Shown here: in pieces, positions 16,368 to 24,978 of the stretch
Numbering within the stretch: position 1 is the first letter of the stretch
Layout of the letters: each line of letters opens with the position of its first letter
Source: Streptomyces jeddahensis
Lineage (GTDB): Bacteria; Actinomycetota; Actinomycetes; Streptomycetales; Streptomycetaceae
Direction of reading: 5' to 3'
Assembly (NCBI RefSeq): GCF_001642995.1
Contig: NZ_LOHS01000104.1
Location: 1 to 41,578, forward strand
DNA length: 41,578 nucleotides
The notes under the pieces: model-generated
Told to the model about the DNA's origin: nothing
The model's database searches: none
What the model saw: only the letters and a program-made list of their open reading frames with translations
Translations under genes and position numbers: made by a program

Positions 16368-17675
16368 TCACGTGGTGGCTGCCGTCGAATGCCGCTGCCG
16401 CGCCGTGAGAACGGTGTACGGTCCCACGTCCCGGCGTGTGAACAAGGACTCGCTGAAGAGCTGACGGGGGAACGTGACGCGTTCGACGCTCGTCGTCGGC
16501 ACCCGGGGAAAGTGGTGATGCGTCAGCGTGAGGCCGAAGCCCCCCGGCACACGGGTGAGGACGAAGACATCCGGCGGACGGAACGCGCCGGATGCCATGG
16601 CCCGGGTGAACGACTGTGCGTCACGGGCCCTCAGCCAGCGCTTCACTTCTTCGTTCCGCTCCTCATGCCGGCCCAGCGGGTTGGAGTACCCCGGAGTGCT
16701 GGTGAGGTAGGACCAGTAGGGACGGACGGACGTCAGACGGTGGACATCGGTCAGGACGACGAGTTCCTGCGGTTGCTTTCCCGTGGCCCCCGCGATGGCT
16801 TCGGCGAGCGGGGCGAGCCACTCGTCCGCCGAGCCGGGATCTGCGACACGCGGGGTCCTGGCGGGACGTGAGCCGTCGCTGGTCGGGTAGCTCTGGCGGT
16901 ACGCCAGATCGACTTCCCTGTTCAGAGCGGCATGCGCGTGCTGGAGGGTGGACACGGCGAGGACGGCCGCCAGGCCGCCGCCGACGAGACGTGACGTCCG
17001 CCAGGCGACCTGTCCCCTTCGGCGTACGACGTCCAGCAGCTCTGCGACGCCGAGGATCCCCGCGCAGTAGAGCGCGGCCAGCAGGACTGGGTGAACGCGG
17101 AACGACAGCAGGGTGGTTCCCGCGGCGATGGCCAGCTGGGACAGCACCGACCACGCGTAGCAGCAGCCCACCAGCCCGAGCAGCCCGCCGGCGACCGCGT
17201 GCGTGCGGGCGCGCAGGAGCAACCAGGCGGTGCCCGCGAGACACAGGACACCAGGCGGATCCAGCGAGGCCATCGGCAGCAGATAGGTGATCTGCTGGTA
17301 CGGGATGAACTTCAGCGCTGTGGTCGGCGGTGATCCGACGGGCAGGGCCGCGAGCCAGTAGGGGAGCAGCACGACACAGCCGGCCGGTGCGGCCACACCT
17401 GCGACGACGGCGGTACGCCGGAGGAGCGTCGCCCAGCGCCGGGGCTGCCGCGCGATGAGAACAGCGACGAGAACCAGCAGGCAGAAGGCCCAGAAGGCGG
17501 CGAGCATGGTGTAGCACAGGACGGCGAGCCCGAGAGAGGCCCCCAGGGCCGCGAGCGCCCGCAGGAGGGTCCGGTCGTCGCCCAGCACCCGGTATGCGAT
17601 CACGGTCAAGGGCGGCAGCGCGGCCCCCCCCAGCCGATAACCCGGTGTCGGACACGTCCCCGTGGCAGCCTGCAT
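16368..17675 (-). CDS. N-terminally truncated AftA-like arabinofuranosyltransferase
   Basis: The 435-residue product has about six transmembrane helices (residues about 15-250) followed by an extracytoplasmic C-terminal domain. PYQQITYLLPMASLDPPG, SNPLGRHEERNEEVKRWL and FSESLFTRRDVGPYTVL resemble, from memory, the second half of galactan 5-O-arabinofuranosyltransferase-like (AftA, GT-C) proteins. Those are polytopic enzymes of about 600 residues that use decaprenyl-phosphoarabinose. The first several helices and the GT-C catalytic Asp loop are missing; the SDR gene at 17760 occupies that place. A run of eight C/G at 17624-17631 lies near the break. An ATG at 17675 has GAGG upstream, so a stub could be made, but activity is unlikely. 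Confidence 0.6.
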   Translation of the reverse strand: MQAATGTCPTPGYRLGGAALPPLTVIAYRVLGDDRTLLRALAALGASLGLAVLCYTMLAAFWAFCLLVLVAVLIARQPRRWATLLRRTAVVAGVAAPAGCVVLLPYWLAALPVGSPPTTALKFIPYQQITYLLPMASLDPPGVLCLAGTAWLLLRARTHAVAGGLLGLVGCCYAWSVLSQLAIAAGTTLLSFRVHPVLLAALYCAGILGVAELLDVVRRRGQVAWRTSRLVGGGLAAVLAVSTLQHAHAALNREVDLAYRQSYPTSDGSRPARTPRVADPGSADEWLAPLAEAIAGATGKQPQELVVLTDVHRLTSVRPYWSYLTSTPGYSNPLGRHEERNEEVKRWLRARDAQSFTRAMASGAFRPPDVFVLTRVPGGFGLTLTHHHFPRVPTTSVERVTFPRQLFSESLFTRRDVGPYTVLTARQRHSTAATT

Positions 17676-17688
17676 GGAGGACACCTCG

Positions 17689-17726
17689 CAGAGGACACAC
17701 AGTGCACCAGAGGACACACAGTGCAC
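17689..17726 (+). repeat. Perfect 19-bp tandem duplication upstream of the second SDR gene
   Basis: CAGAGGACACACAGTGCAC occurs at 17689-17707 and again at 17708-17726 without a mismatch. It ends 33 nt before the ATG at 17760. A related GAGGACACCTCG precedes it. GTGCAC within each unit is self-complementary. Confidence 0.85.
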
Positions 17727-17759
17727 GCCGTGCAGGACGGGAACGAAGGGATCCGATCC

Positions 17760-18587
17760 ATGAACAAGGTCTGGCTGATCACGGGCGCGACCAGCGGTTT
17801 CGGGCGGGCGATCACGGAGGCGGCGGTGGCCGCCGGCGATGTGGTGGTGGGCGCGGCGCGGCGGCCCGAGGCGCTGGACGACCTGGTCGCGGCCCACCCC
17901 GGCCAGGTGGAGGCGCTGCGCCTGGACGTCACGGACACGGCCGGGACCGAGACAGCCGTACGCGAGGTGCTCGCCCGGCACGGTCGTATCGACGTCCTGG
18001 TCAACAACGCGGGCCGCACCCACGTCGGTGCCTTCGAGGAGACCACGGACGGCGAACTGCGCGAGCTGTTCGAGCTGCACGTCTTCGGCCCGGCGGCACT
18101 GGTGCGCGCCGTGCTGCCGCACATGCGGGCGCGGCGGTCGGGGGCCATCGTGCAGATGAGCAGCATGGGCGGGCAGATGTCGTTCGCCGGGTTCTCGGCG
18201 TACAGCGGTACGAAGTTCGCGCTGGAAGGGATGTCCGAGGGGCTCGCGGACGAGGTGCGCGAGTTCGGCATCAAGGTGCTGATCGTCGAGCCCGGCGCGT
18301 TCCGTACCTCCCTCTTCCACGCCGGCACCGCCAGCCAGGAACTAGGCGACTACGCGGCCACGGTCGGCGCGACGCGGCGCATGGTCGCCGAGGGGAACGG
18401 CACCCAGCCCGGGGACCCCGCGAAGGCGGCGGCTCTCATCCTGGCCGCACTCGACGCGGACGAGACCCCGCTGCGGCTGCCGCTCGGCGACGACAGTGTC
18501 ACCGCGGTCCTCGGCCACCTCGACCAGGTGCGCACCGACATCGCGGCCTGGGAGAAGCGCACGCGCGCCACGGCCTTCGACGACTGA
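17760..18587 (+). CDS. SDR-family oxidoreductase
   Basis: This 275-residue classical short-chain dehydrogenase has TGATSGFG at residues 8-15, LDVTD for cofactor binding, LVNNAG and the catalytic Ser in VQMSSMGG. Tyr and Lys are in YSGTKFALEG, and VEPGAFRTSLF follows. Such proteins are NADP(H)-dependent; the substrate is unknown. The ATG at 17760 is preceded by GAAGGG at a slightly long spacing; an in-frame GTG at 17721 lies inside the 19-bp repeat and is less likely. The last codons and the stop are duplicated directly downstream. Confidence 0.9.
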   Translation: MNKVWLITGATSGFGRAITEAAVAAGDVVVGAARRPEALDDLVAAHPGQVEALRLDVTDTAGTETAVREVLARHGRIDVLVNNAGRTHVGAFEETTDGELRELFELHVFGPAALVRAVLPHMRARRSGAIVQMSSMGGQMSFAGFSAYSGTKFALEGMSEGLADEVREFGIKVLIVEPGAFRTSLFHAGTASQELGDYAATVGATRRMVAEGNGTQPGDPAKAAALILAALDADETPLRLPLGDDSVTAVLGHLDQVRTDIAAWEKRTRATAFDD

Positions 18588-18619
18588 CACACCCCACGGC
18601 CTTCGACGCCTGACACACC
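18568..18619 (+). repeat. 26-bp tandem duplication spanning the SDR stop codon
   Basis: 18568-18593 and 18594-18619 differ at a single base (the A of GACGAC is C in the second copy). The first copy contains the final codons TAFDD and the TGA; the second is 3' untranslated. Confidence 0.9.
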
Positions 18620-18647
18620 CGGGGGCGACCGCAGCGGACCGCCCCCG
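18620..18647. terminator. Hairpin between convergent SDR and GH65 genes
   Basis: CGGGGGCG (18620-18627) pairs with CGCCCCCG (18640-18647) over a 12-nt loop. It lies between the two stop codons and could serve both strands. Confidence 0.7.
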
Positions 18648-18650
18648 ACG

Positions 18651-21275
18651 TCACCGCACGGTCAGTTCCCGTACCTCTCCCGGCTCGTCGCCCGCGGCCC
18701 CCGTCAGCGTGATGCGGACGTACCGGGCGGCCACCCCCGGCTCGGGCGCCTGCCAGTGCGCCCCGTCCGTCGATGTTTCGGCGCTGTACGCGCGCGTGCC
18801 CGTCACCTGGATCTCGGACAGTGGTGCCGTGCGGGCGAGTTCGACGGTCAGGGAGGCGTCGGGGGTCTCGGGGCGCCAGTACGTCGCCGCGTTGCCGTCG
18901 ACGGCCGCGGCCGCGTACAGGCCCGGTTCCTCGGAGGTCGCCGTCGCCGGGCGGCAGCGGGCCGTGTTCGCCGTCGGCTCCAGGTCCGGGCGCCGGGTCT
19001 TGAGACGGGCGGGGAAGCCCTCGCTCACCGTCACGCGGCCCTGCGGCGCCTCGACGGTGAACGGCTCGCCGGACCCCAGCCGTACCGTCGTCTCCTCCGG
19101 GCCGATCGCGATGTCGTACGTACGCCCCTGCCAGCGCAGTCCCGACAGCCGTACGCCGTCCTCGAGTTGGGGCGGCAGTGTCGGGTCAAGACGGACCGCG
19201 TCCTCGCGCAGCCGCAGGCCGGTCAGGCCGTGCGTGAAGACCTGCAGGAAGCCGCCCTTGCCGGTGAGGAAGTCCTGCGCCGGCGAGCCCGCGAGCGGGT
19301 CGCCCCCGCCCGCCTTCTCGCCGCGCGCCTCCGAGAACAGCGCGAACGGACCGCGCGCGAAGGGCCGGTAGGCGCGCTGCAGGAAGGTGTACGCGGCGCA
19401 GCCCGGCTCGCCGATGGCGGCGGCGTCGATCGCATGCACGGAGTCCGTCATCGCGGGGCCGTCCGGGTCGGTCCGCTCGGTGTAGTAGTCGAGCGTGGCG
19501 GCCGCGGCGCCGTCCGGCATGGGCCACTCCAGGGGGTACGTCAGGAGCACCGTGTCCGCCTGCTTGATCTGCGAACCGGCGTAGCCGTCGTACTGCAGGA
19601 AGACCTTGTGCTGTGCGTCGTACGGGATCCGCAGGCCGTCGGCGATCGTCGTCCAGACCGGTGGGGCGACGGCACCGACGAGGGCGGCCGCGCGCGTCGC
19701 GTTGCGCAGGGCGGTGGCGGCGACGGCGTTGGTGTAGACGCCGTCGTCGACGCCGTTGCTGTACTCGTCGGGGCCCGCCACGTTCTTGATCGAGTAGCTG
19801 CCGTCGCTGTTCGCCGTCACGCGGGACGCCCAGTACTCCGCGATGCCCCGCAGCAGCGGCCAGCCCCGCGAGCGCAGCCACGCGCGGTCGCCCGTGGCCA
19901 GGTAGTACTGCCAGGCGGCCAGCGCGATGTCGCCCTGGAGGTGGTTCTGGGTGAGGCAGTGCGGCGGGTCCCAGCTCTGGCACTCCGCGTACAGAGCGCC
20001 GCGACTCGCGCTCGTCCACGGGTAGAACAGGCCCTTCACGGAGGTGCGAGCGGCGTTGTCAGCGGCTGCGGTGCGCGTCCGGTACCGGTACTCCAGGACC
20101 GGCAGGGCGAGTTCGGGCCGCAGGGCGAGCAGCGCGGGGAACATCCACGTCTCGGCGTCCCAGAAGACCATGCCCGCGTAGTCGTCGCTGGTCAGACCGG
20201 TGGGCGCGATGCTGTCGCGGGCACCGCGGCGCGTGCCGGACAGCAGCCCGTACTGCGCGGAACGCACCCACAGCTGGATGTCCGGCCGCCCCGGCACCTC
20301 GATGGACGACGACCACAGGCGGCGCCATGCGGCGGTGTGGGCGGCGAACAGGGCGGGCCAGCCGCGCTCGGCGGCCAGCCGCGAGGCCCGCTGCGCGGCC
20401 GGGCGCGGGGAGCGGGAGGTGAGCGCGGTGTCGACGCCGACGTACTTCGAGACGGCGTACGTCCTGCCGTTGCGCACGGCGAACGTGGCGGACTGCTCGG
20501 TGCTCAACTCCCGTGCCGCACCGGCCCGGCGGAACGCGCCCGGAGCCCGCAGCGTCGAGGCCACCGCGCCGTCCACGCCCGTGCCGTCCGTGCGGAAGGC
20601 GACGTCCATGGTGCGCCCCCCGGCCGCGCCGCCGCCCGTCTGGGCGATGCGCCGGGCACCGCGCCCGTCGATCCGGTCGGTGACCGTCGCCTCGCCGTCC
20701 CAGTGGGGCGTCAGTCGCAGGCGTACGGCTGCGGTGTGCGGGGCGGTGCGGTCTGCCAGCACGTCGTACACGAGGTCGGTGCGGCGGCCGTCGGCGGTGG
20801 TCCAGGTGACCGCGGTGCGGACGAAACCGCAGCGCAGGAACAGCGTCTGGCGGTAGTGGGAGATCCGGCTGCCCTGGCCGTACGTCTCGCCGCCCGCGCT
20901 GACGTCCAGTCCGGTCCAGGTGGGCAGGGCCGCGATCGCCTCGCGGCCCTCGGTGTTCGCCGGACCCAGCCCGTAGAGCCCGGTGACGAACGCGCCGTCG
21001 TAGCGCGGTGTGTACAGCGGCCATCCGGTCTTCTCACCGGTCGCCGCGTACCCGGCGCCGGCGGGCGGCACGCGCGCGCCGAGATAACCGTTGCCCACGT
21101 ACGCGTGGTACGCGTCTTCCGGGTCGATCCGGTCCGCCGTGGGCGCCCAGCCGGACGACGGCTCGCAGACGCCGACGGGCCGCGGCCCGTGCCCGGCGTG
21201 CGCTGCGGGCGGCGGCAGGATCAGGGCGGCCGCGACGAAGGGGGCGATGAGCGGGTACGTACGCGAGACGTTCAC
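18651..21275 (-). CDS. Secreted GH65-family glycoside hydrolase with C-terminal discoidin-like domain
   Basis: This 874-residue exported protein has a signal peptide ending near PPAAHA (residue 27). The GH65 N-terminal beta-sandwich covers about residues 45-290. The catalytic (alpha/alpha)6 barrel covers about 330-690, with VFWDAETWMFPALL, NHLQGDIALAAWQYY and the general-acid motif NVAGPDEYSNGVDDG (the Glu of PDEY). KQADTVLLTYPLEWPMP forms the phosphate-site region, which lacks the phosphorylase serine pattern as far as I can judge. That suggests hydrolysis, as in acid trehalase or glucosylgalactosyl-hydroxylysine glucosidase. Residues about 750-874 form an F5/8-type carbohydrate-binding domain (DGNAATYWRPE, RYVRITL). 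The start is GTG at 21275. Confidence 0.85.
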   Translation of the reverse strand: MNVSRTYPLIAPFVAAALILPPPAAHAGHGPRPVGVCEPSSGWAPTADRIDPEDAYHAYVGNGYLGARVPPAGAGYAATGEKTGWPLYTPRYDGAFVTGLYGLGPANTEGREAIAALPTWTGLDVSAGGETYGQGSRISHYRQTLFLRCGFVRTAVTWTTADGRRTDLVYDVLADRTAPHTAAVRLRLTPHWDGEATVTDRIDGRGARRIAQTGGGAAGGRTMDVAFRTDGTGVDGAVASTLRAPGAFRRAGAARELSTEQSATFAVRNGRTYAVSKYVGVDTALTSRSPRPAAQRASRLAAERGWPALFAAHTAAWRRLWSSSIEVPGRPDIQLWVRSAQYGLLSGTRRGARDSIAPTGLTSDDYAGMVFWDAETWMFPALLALRPELALPVLEYRYRTRTAAADNAARTSVKGLFYPWTSASRGALYAECQSWDPPHCLTQNHLQGDIALAAWQYYLATGDRAWLRSRGWPLLRGIAEYWASRVTANSDGSYSIKNVAGPDEYSNGVDDGVYTNAVAATALRNATRAAALVGAVAPPVWTTIADGLRIPYDAQHKVFLQYDGYAGSQIKQADTVLLTYPLEWPMPDGAAAATLDYYTERTDPDGPAMTDSVHAIDAAAIGEPGCAAYTFLQRAYRPFARGPFALFSEARGEKAGGGDPLAGSPAQDFLTGKGGFLQVFTHGLTGLRLREDAVRLDPTLPPQLEDGVRLSGLRWQGRTYDIAIGPEETTVRLGSGEPFTVEAPQGRVTVSEGFPARLKTRRPDLEPTANTARCRPATATSEEPGLYAAAAVDGNAATYWRPETPDASLTVELARTAPLSEIQVTGTRAYSAETSTDGAHWQAPEPGVAARYVRITLTGAAGDEPGEVRELTVR

Positions 21276-21347
21276 GCCCCGACGATGCGCCGTGGCCGCG
21301 CCCGCACCCGGTTCACGGCACGCCGGTGTCCCTCGGACGGGTGGCGG

Positions 21348-22460
21348 TCACGGGGTCGCGGCCGCGAGGCCCGACTTCAGGCCCGCCCCGCACAGCGGCA
21401 CCACCGCCGTCCGCTCCCCGAGCGCCCCGTCCCGCACCGCGGCCCAGCACGCGGCGGCCGTCGCCTCCACATACAGGCCCCGCGATGCCAGATCGAGTTG
21501 TGCGTGCCGGATCTGGTCCTCCGTCACGGTCGCGAACGTGCCGCCCGAGTCCCTGACGGCGCGCAGGATCTGCCGCGCCCGCGGCGGACGTGGAATCGCG
21601 ATGCCCTCGGCGACGGTGTCCCGGGCCGGGGTCTCCTCCACGAGGTCGTCGGCGCCCGCGCGCCACGCCGCGGCCAGCGGGGCGACGGCCTCGGCCTGCA
21701 CGGCGTACAGCGCCGGACGGCGGTCGAGGAGCCCGGCCCCGTACAGCTCGGCGACCGCGAGGGCCGCGCCAAGCAGCAGCGTGCCGTTGCCGGCGGGCAC
21801 CACGAGGACCTGGGGGAGCCGCCCGCCGAGGTCCTCCCACAGCTCGTGGACGTAGGTCTTGGTGCCGTGCAGGAAGTACGGGTTGAAGGCGTGGCTCGCG
21901 TAGAAGGCGTCCGGGTCGTCGGCCGCCTCGCGCGCCACCGACGCCGTCGCCTCGCGGCCGCCGCGGACGACCTCCACGCGCGCGCCGTGCGCACGGATCT
22001 GCTCCAGCTTCTTCGACGGCGTACCGAACGGGACGTACACCGTGCACGGCAGCGCGGCGCGGGCGCAGTACGCAGCGATCGCCGTGCCCGCGTTGCCGCT
22101 GCTGTCGGCGATGATCCGCGACGGGCGCAGCCGGAGCGCCAGTTCGGCGAGCATGACGGCGCCGCGGTCCTTGAACGACAGGGTCGGTGTCAGGTAGTCG
22201 AGCTTCGCCGAGATGCCGTCCTTCAGGGCCACGAGCGGCGTCCGGCCCTCGCCGAGGGAGACCGAGGGCGTGGCCAGCGGCAGCACCTCGGCGTACCGCC
22301 ACAGCGAATTCGCGCGCCCGGTCAGCGATTTCAGCGGCGCGGGCGTGGGCGAGAAGTCCAGGTCGAGGGGCCCGCGGCAGAGCGGGCAGCACCAGGCGAG
22401 CGACCCCGAGGGCACGCGCGTGCCGTCGCTCGGGCAGAAGGAGTCCGGCAGTGGCGTCAT
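21348..22460 (-). CDS. Threonine-synthase-like PLP-dependent enzyme
   Basis: This 370-residue fold-type II PLP enzyme has its cofactor lysine in TLSFKDRGA (near residue 97). The phosphate-anchoring Asn/Gly loop is in SSGNAGTAIAAY, a C-terminal Gly motif is in VVPAGNGTLLLG, and VVPLCGAGLKSG follows. The N-terminus carries a small Cys cluster (FCPSDG, WCCPLC) that may bind zinc. It resembles threonine synthase, which converts O-phosphohomoserine to threonine. No homoserine pathway genes are adjacent, so this is probably a paralogue and I give no symbol. TAGCCT sits 6 nt before the ATG, suggesting a leaderless mRNA. The GH65 gene follows 72 nt downstream and may be co-transcribed. Confidence 0.85.
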   Translation of the reverse strand: MTPLPDSFCPSDGTRVPSGSLAWCCPLCRGPLDLDFSPTPAPLKSLTGRANSLWRYAEVLPLATPSVSLGEGRTPLVALKDGISAKLDYLTPTLSFKDRGAVMLAELALRLRPSRIIADSSGNAGTAIAAYCARAALPCTVYVPFGTPSKKLEQIRAHGARVEVVRGGREATASVAREAADDPDAFYASHAFNPYFLHGTKTYVHELWEDLGGRLPQVLVVPAGNGTLLLGAALAVAELYGAGLLDRRPALYAVQAEAVAPLAAAWRAGADDLVEETPARDTVAEGIAIPRPPRARQILRAVRDSGGTFATVTEDQIRHAQLDLASRGLYVEATAAACWAAVRDGALGERTAVVPLCGAGLKSGLAAATP

Positions 22461-22466
22461 GGGAAC

Positions 22467-22472
22467 AGGCTA
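22467..22472 (-). promoter_or_regulatory. -10 box for a probable leaderless threonine-synthase-like transcript
   Basis: TAGCCT read leftwards ends 6 nt before the ATG at 22460, with no Shine-Dalgarno sequence. Confidence 0.45.
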
Positions 22473-22641
22473 GTTTGCGCCGTTTCGTGACGTTGTGTCA
22501 TGGCGGTCGAGCCCCTGGGCTTTCGGCCCCGCAACCACCCGGCCGCCGCCCGGCATGCGCACGCTGCGGGCCCGCTTCCACCCCGGCGGTTCGCTGCCCC
22601 TACGATGCGCCAAGCCGTACGCCCGTTCTGGACGTGCCCGC

Positions 22642-22679
22642 TGTTCTACCTGTTCGCACGTGTTCTCACTGTTCTGGCC
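22642..22679 (+). repeat. Four phased TGTTC boxes upstream of the DUF4190 gene
   Basis: TGTTC occurs at 22642, 22651, 22661 and 22670, spaced 9, 10 and 9 bp, so the stretch is also a degenerate 19-bp tandem pair. The array ends 17 nt before the GTG at 22696. Helically phased direct repeats of this kind suit a dimeric activator or response regulator. Confidence 0.5.
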
Positions 22680-22695
22680 GAGGAGCAAGCACCCC

Positions 22696-23982
22696 GTGGA
22701 CATACCGCCGTCGCCCCGCACCGGCGGCCCCCAGCAGCCGCCACAGAGCCCTTACGCCCCTCCGGCCCAGAGCCCGTACGGCGCGTACGAGGGCGGCCGT
22801 CCCCCGGCCGGAGACCAGCCGCCGGCCCCGTACCAGCCCCCGCAGCCTCCGCCCCCGTACGACCTCCGGCAGCCTCTGCCCCCGTACCAGCCCTGGCCGC
22901 AGCCGCCGTACTACCCGCCGGTCCCGCCGCCCGCCGCCCAGCCGCCCGTCAACGGCCTCGCCATCGCCGCCCTCGTGCTCGGCATCCTCTGCTTCCTGCC
23001 CGCCGTCGGCCTGGTCCTCGGGTTCGTCGCGCTGGGGCAGATCAGGAAGAAGGGCGAGCGCGGCAAGGGCATGGCCGTCGCCGGGATCTCGCTGTCCTCG
23101 CTCGGCGTGGTGCTGCTGGCCCTCTCCCTCGTCACGGGCGCCGCGAGCGACTTCGTGGACGGATTCCGCGACGCCGCCAGGGAGGCGGGCGAGAACGGCG
23201 GCACCTTCTCGGTCGACAAGGGCCAGTGCTTCGACTCGCTCGGCGACTCGCTCGAGGGCGTGGCGTACGACGTGGACAAGGTGCCGTGCTCGGGCGGGCA
23301 CGACGGCGAGGTGTTCGCGACCTTCCGCATGACCGGCGGAACGTACCCCGGCGACAGCCGGATCACCGAGGTCGCCGACGAGAAGTGCTACACGCTGCAG
23401 GAGTCCTATGTGATGGACACCTGGGCGATGCCCGACGACATCGACGTCTACTACTTCACGCCGACCCGCGACAGCTGGCAGCTCGGCGACCGCGAGATCA
23501 CCTGCTTCTTCGGCAGCGCGGACGAGGGCGGCACCCTCAAGGGCTCGCTGCGCCGCGACGAGACGACCCTCGACGACGACCAGGTCGCCTATCTGAAGGC
23601 GGCCAACGTCCTCGACGACGCGTACGCCTCGGCTCCCGACGAGGAGTACGTCGAGGACGATCTGCCCGGCCACAAGCGATGGGCGGGCCGGGTGTCGTCG
23701 GCGCTCGCCGACGAGGCGCGCGGGCTGCGCTCGCACGTCTGGCCCGCGACGGCTCAGAAACAGGTCGCCGCGCTGCTGCGCGACATCGAGGCGGCCCGGA
23801 GGCACTGGGCCCTGGCCGCGCGCGCCTCCGACGCGGACGCCTTCTACGAGCACTACGAGGCGGGCGACAAGCTTCTCGGTCCCGAGAAGGCGATCGCGGT
23901 GCGCAAGGCTCTGGGGCTCGATACGACGCTGAGCGATGAGGGAGCGCGCGACAGCGGCACGGGAACCGGCACCGAGGTGTGA
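22696..23982 (+). CDS. DUF4190 / septum-formation domain membrane protein
   Basis: This 428-residue protein has a Pro/Tyr/Gln-rich cytoplasmic N-terminus (about 1-83) and two close transmembrane helices of the DUF4190 type: VNGLAIAALVLGILCF, then VAGISLSSLGVVLLALSLV. An extracytoplasmic part follows, starting with a septum-formation-like domain (about 170-275) with Cys residues in KGQCFDS, VPCSGGHDGEVF, ADEKCY and ITCFF. The C-terminal 120 residues are helical and charged. The role is probably envelope-related, but no function is proven. The GTG at 22696 follows AGGAG (22681-22685). The divergent neighbour is the PLP-enzyme gene. Confidence 0.8.
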   Translation: MDIPPSPRTGGPQQPPQSPYAPPAQSPYGAYEGGRPPAGDQPPAPYQPPQPPPPYDLRQPLPPYQPWPQPPYYPPVPPPAAQPPVNGLAIAALVLGILCFLPAVGLVLGFVALGQIRKKGERGKGMAVAGISLSSLGVVLLALSLVTGAASDFVDGFRDAAREAGENGGTFSVDKGQCFDSLGDSLEGVAYDVDKVPCSGGHDGEVFATFRMTGGTYPGDSRITEVADEKCYTLQESYVMDTWAMPDDIDVYYFTPTRDSWQLGDREITCFFGSADEGGTLKGSLRRDETTLDDDQVAYLKAANVLDDAYASAPDEEYVEDDLPGHKRWAGRVSSALADEARGLRSHVWPATAQKQVAALLRDIEAARRHWALAARASDADAFYEHYEAGDKLLGPEKAIAVRKALGLDTTLSDEGARDSGTGTGTEV

Positions 23983-24112
23983 GCGCGTACGCGGCAAGGA
24001 AGTCTCGTCGTGATCGCCGCGCGCCGGAGGGTGCTCGGAAAGGTGCTGTGTAAACGCATATCCATCACATCGAGTGATCCTTTGGCCCTTGGTTGCGGCC
24101 AACAACCCACGG

Positions 24113-24140
24113 TTGCCAGGCTGTTGCTGTCTGTCAATCT
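24113..24140 (+). promoter_or_regulatory. Candidate promoter of the GntR gene
   Basis: TTGCCA (24113-24118) and CAATCT (24135-24140) are 16 bp apart. An inverted repeat, GTTGCGGCCAAC, lies just upstream (about 24092-24103) and could be an autoregulatory site. Confidence 0.3.
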
Positions 24141-24154
24141 GATGGGAGTGGCCC

Positions 24155-24907
24155 GTGACCTTCGGTGAGCAGCCGGCCTATCTGCGCGTAGCGGGTGATC
24201 TCCGGAAGAAGATCGTCAACGGTTCGCTGCCGCCGCACACCCGGTTGCCGTCCCAGGCCCGGATCCGCGAGGAGTACGGCGTCTCGGACACCGTCGCGCT
24301 GGAGGCCCGCAAGGTGCTGATGGCCGAAGGGCTCGTCGAGGGCCGCTCCGGGTCCGGCACGTATGTGCGCGAGCGGCCCGTGCCCCGCCGTATCGCCCGC
24401 TCCGGGTTCCGGCCGCCGAGCGGCGCCAGCCCCTTCCGCCAGGAGCAGGCCGACATCGCGGCGCGCGGCACCTGGGAGTCCCGCAGCGAGCAGACGGAGG
24501 CGAGCGCCGCGATCGCCGAGCGCCTCGCCCTCAAGGCCGGCGACCGCGTGATGTGCACGACGTACGTCTTCCGGGACGCGGGCGAGGCGATGATGCTCTC
24601 CACATCCTGGGAGCCTCTCGCCGTCACGGGCCGCACACCGGTCATGCTCCCCGAAGAAGGCCCCCTCGGCGGCATGGGCGTCGTCGAGCGCATGGCGGCG
24701 ATCGACGTGGTCGTGGACAACGTGACGGAGGAGGTCGGCGCGCGCCCGGGTCTTGCGGAGGAGCTCCAGGCGCTCGGCGGGGTCCCCGGCCATGTCGTCA
24801 TCGTCATCCAGCGGACGTACTACGCATCGGGACGCCCGGTCGAGACGGCCGATCTCGTCGTGCCCGCCGACCGGTACCGGGTCGCGTATCACCTGCCCGT
24901 GAAGTGA
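24155..24907 (+). CDS. GntR-family regulator, HutC/UTRA subfamily
   Basis: This 250-residue DNA-binding protein has an N-terminal winged helix (about 5-75) with YLRVAGDLRKKIVNGSLPPH, TRLPSQARIREEYGVS and the wing EGRSGSGTYVRE. A UTRA effector-binding domain follows (about 95-248), in which a sugar, amino acid or nucleotide-like ligand would bind. It probably acts as a dimeric repressor. No linked metabolic operon is visible, so the ligand is unknown. The GTG at 24155 is preceded by GGGAG at 9-nt spacing. A strong terminator follows, isolating it from the SPOR gene. Confidence 0.9.
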   Translation: MTFGEQPAYLRVAGDLRKKIVNGSLPPHTRLPSQARIREEYGVSDTVALEARKVLMAEGLVEGRSGSGTYVRERPVPRRIARSGFRPPSGASPFRQEQADIAARGTWESRSEQTEASAAIAERLALKAGDRVMCTTYVFRDAGEAMMLSTSWEPLAVTGRTPVMLPEEGPLGGMGVVERMAAIDVVVDNVTEEVGARPGLAEELQALGGVPGHVVIVIQRTYYASGRPVETADLVVPADRYRVAYHLPVK

Positions 24908-24924
24908 GCGAAGACGTAGAGGAG

Positions 24925-24969
24925 GCAGCGGACGCAGCGGACTCAGAGGACGCAGAGGGCTCAGGGGAG
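24925..24969 (+). repeat. Five imperfect 9-bp tandem repeats after the GntR stop
   Basis: GCAGCGGAC, GCAGCGGAC, TCAGAGGAC, GCAGAGGGC and TCAGGGGAG follow one another from 17 nt past the stop codon up to the terminator. Confidence 0.75.
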
Positions 24970-24978
24970 TCCGATTCG

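Noticed and set aside
17637..17640. Possible TTA codon in the arabinofuranosyltransferase-like gene
   Set aside because: The triplet is out of frame (GGT TAT).
21085..21087. Possible TTA codon in the GH65 gene
   Set aside because: It is read as GGT TAT CTC in frame, so it is not a leucine codon.
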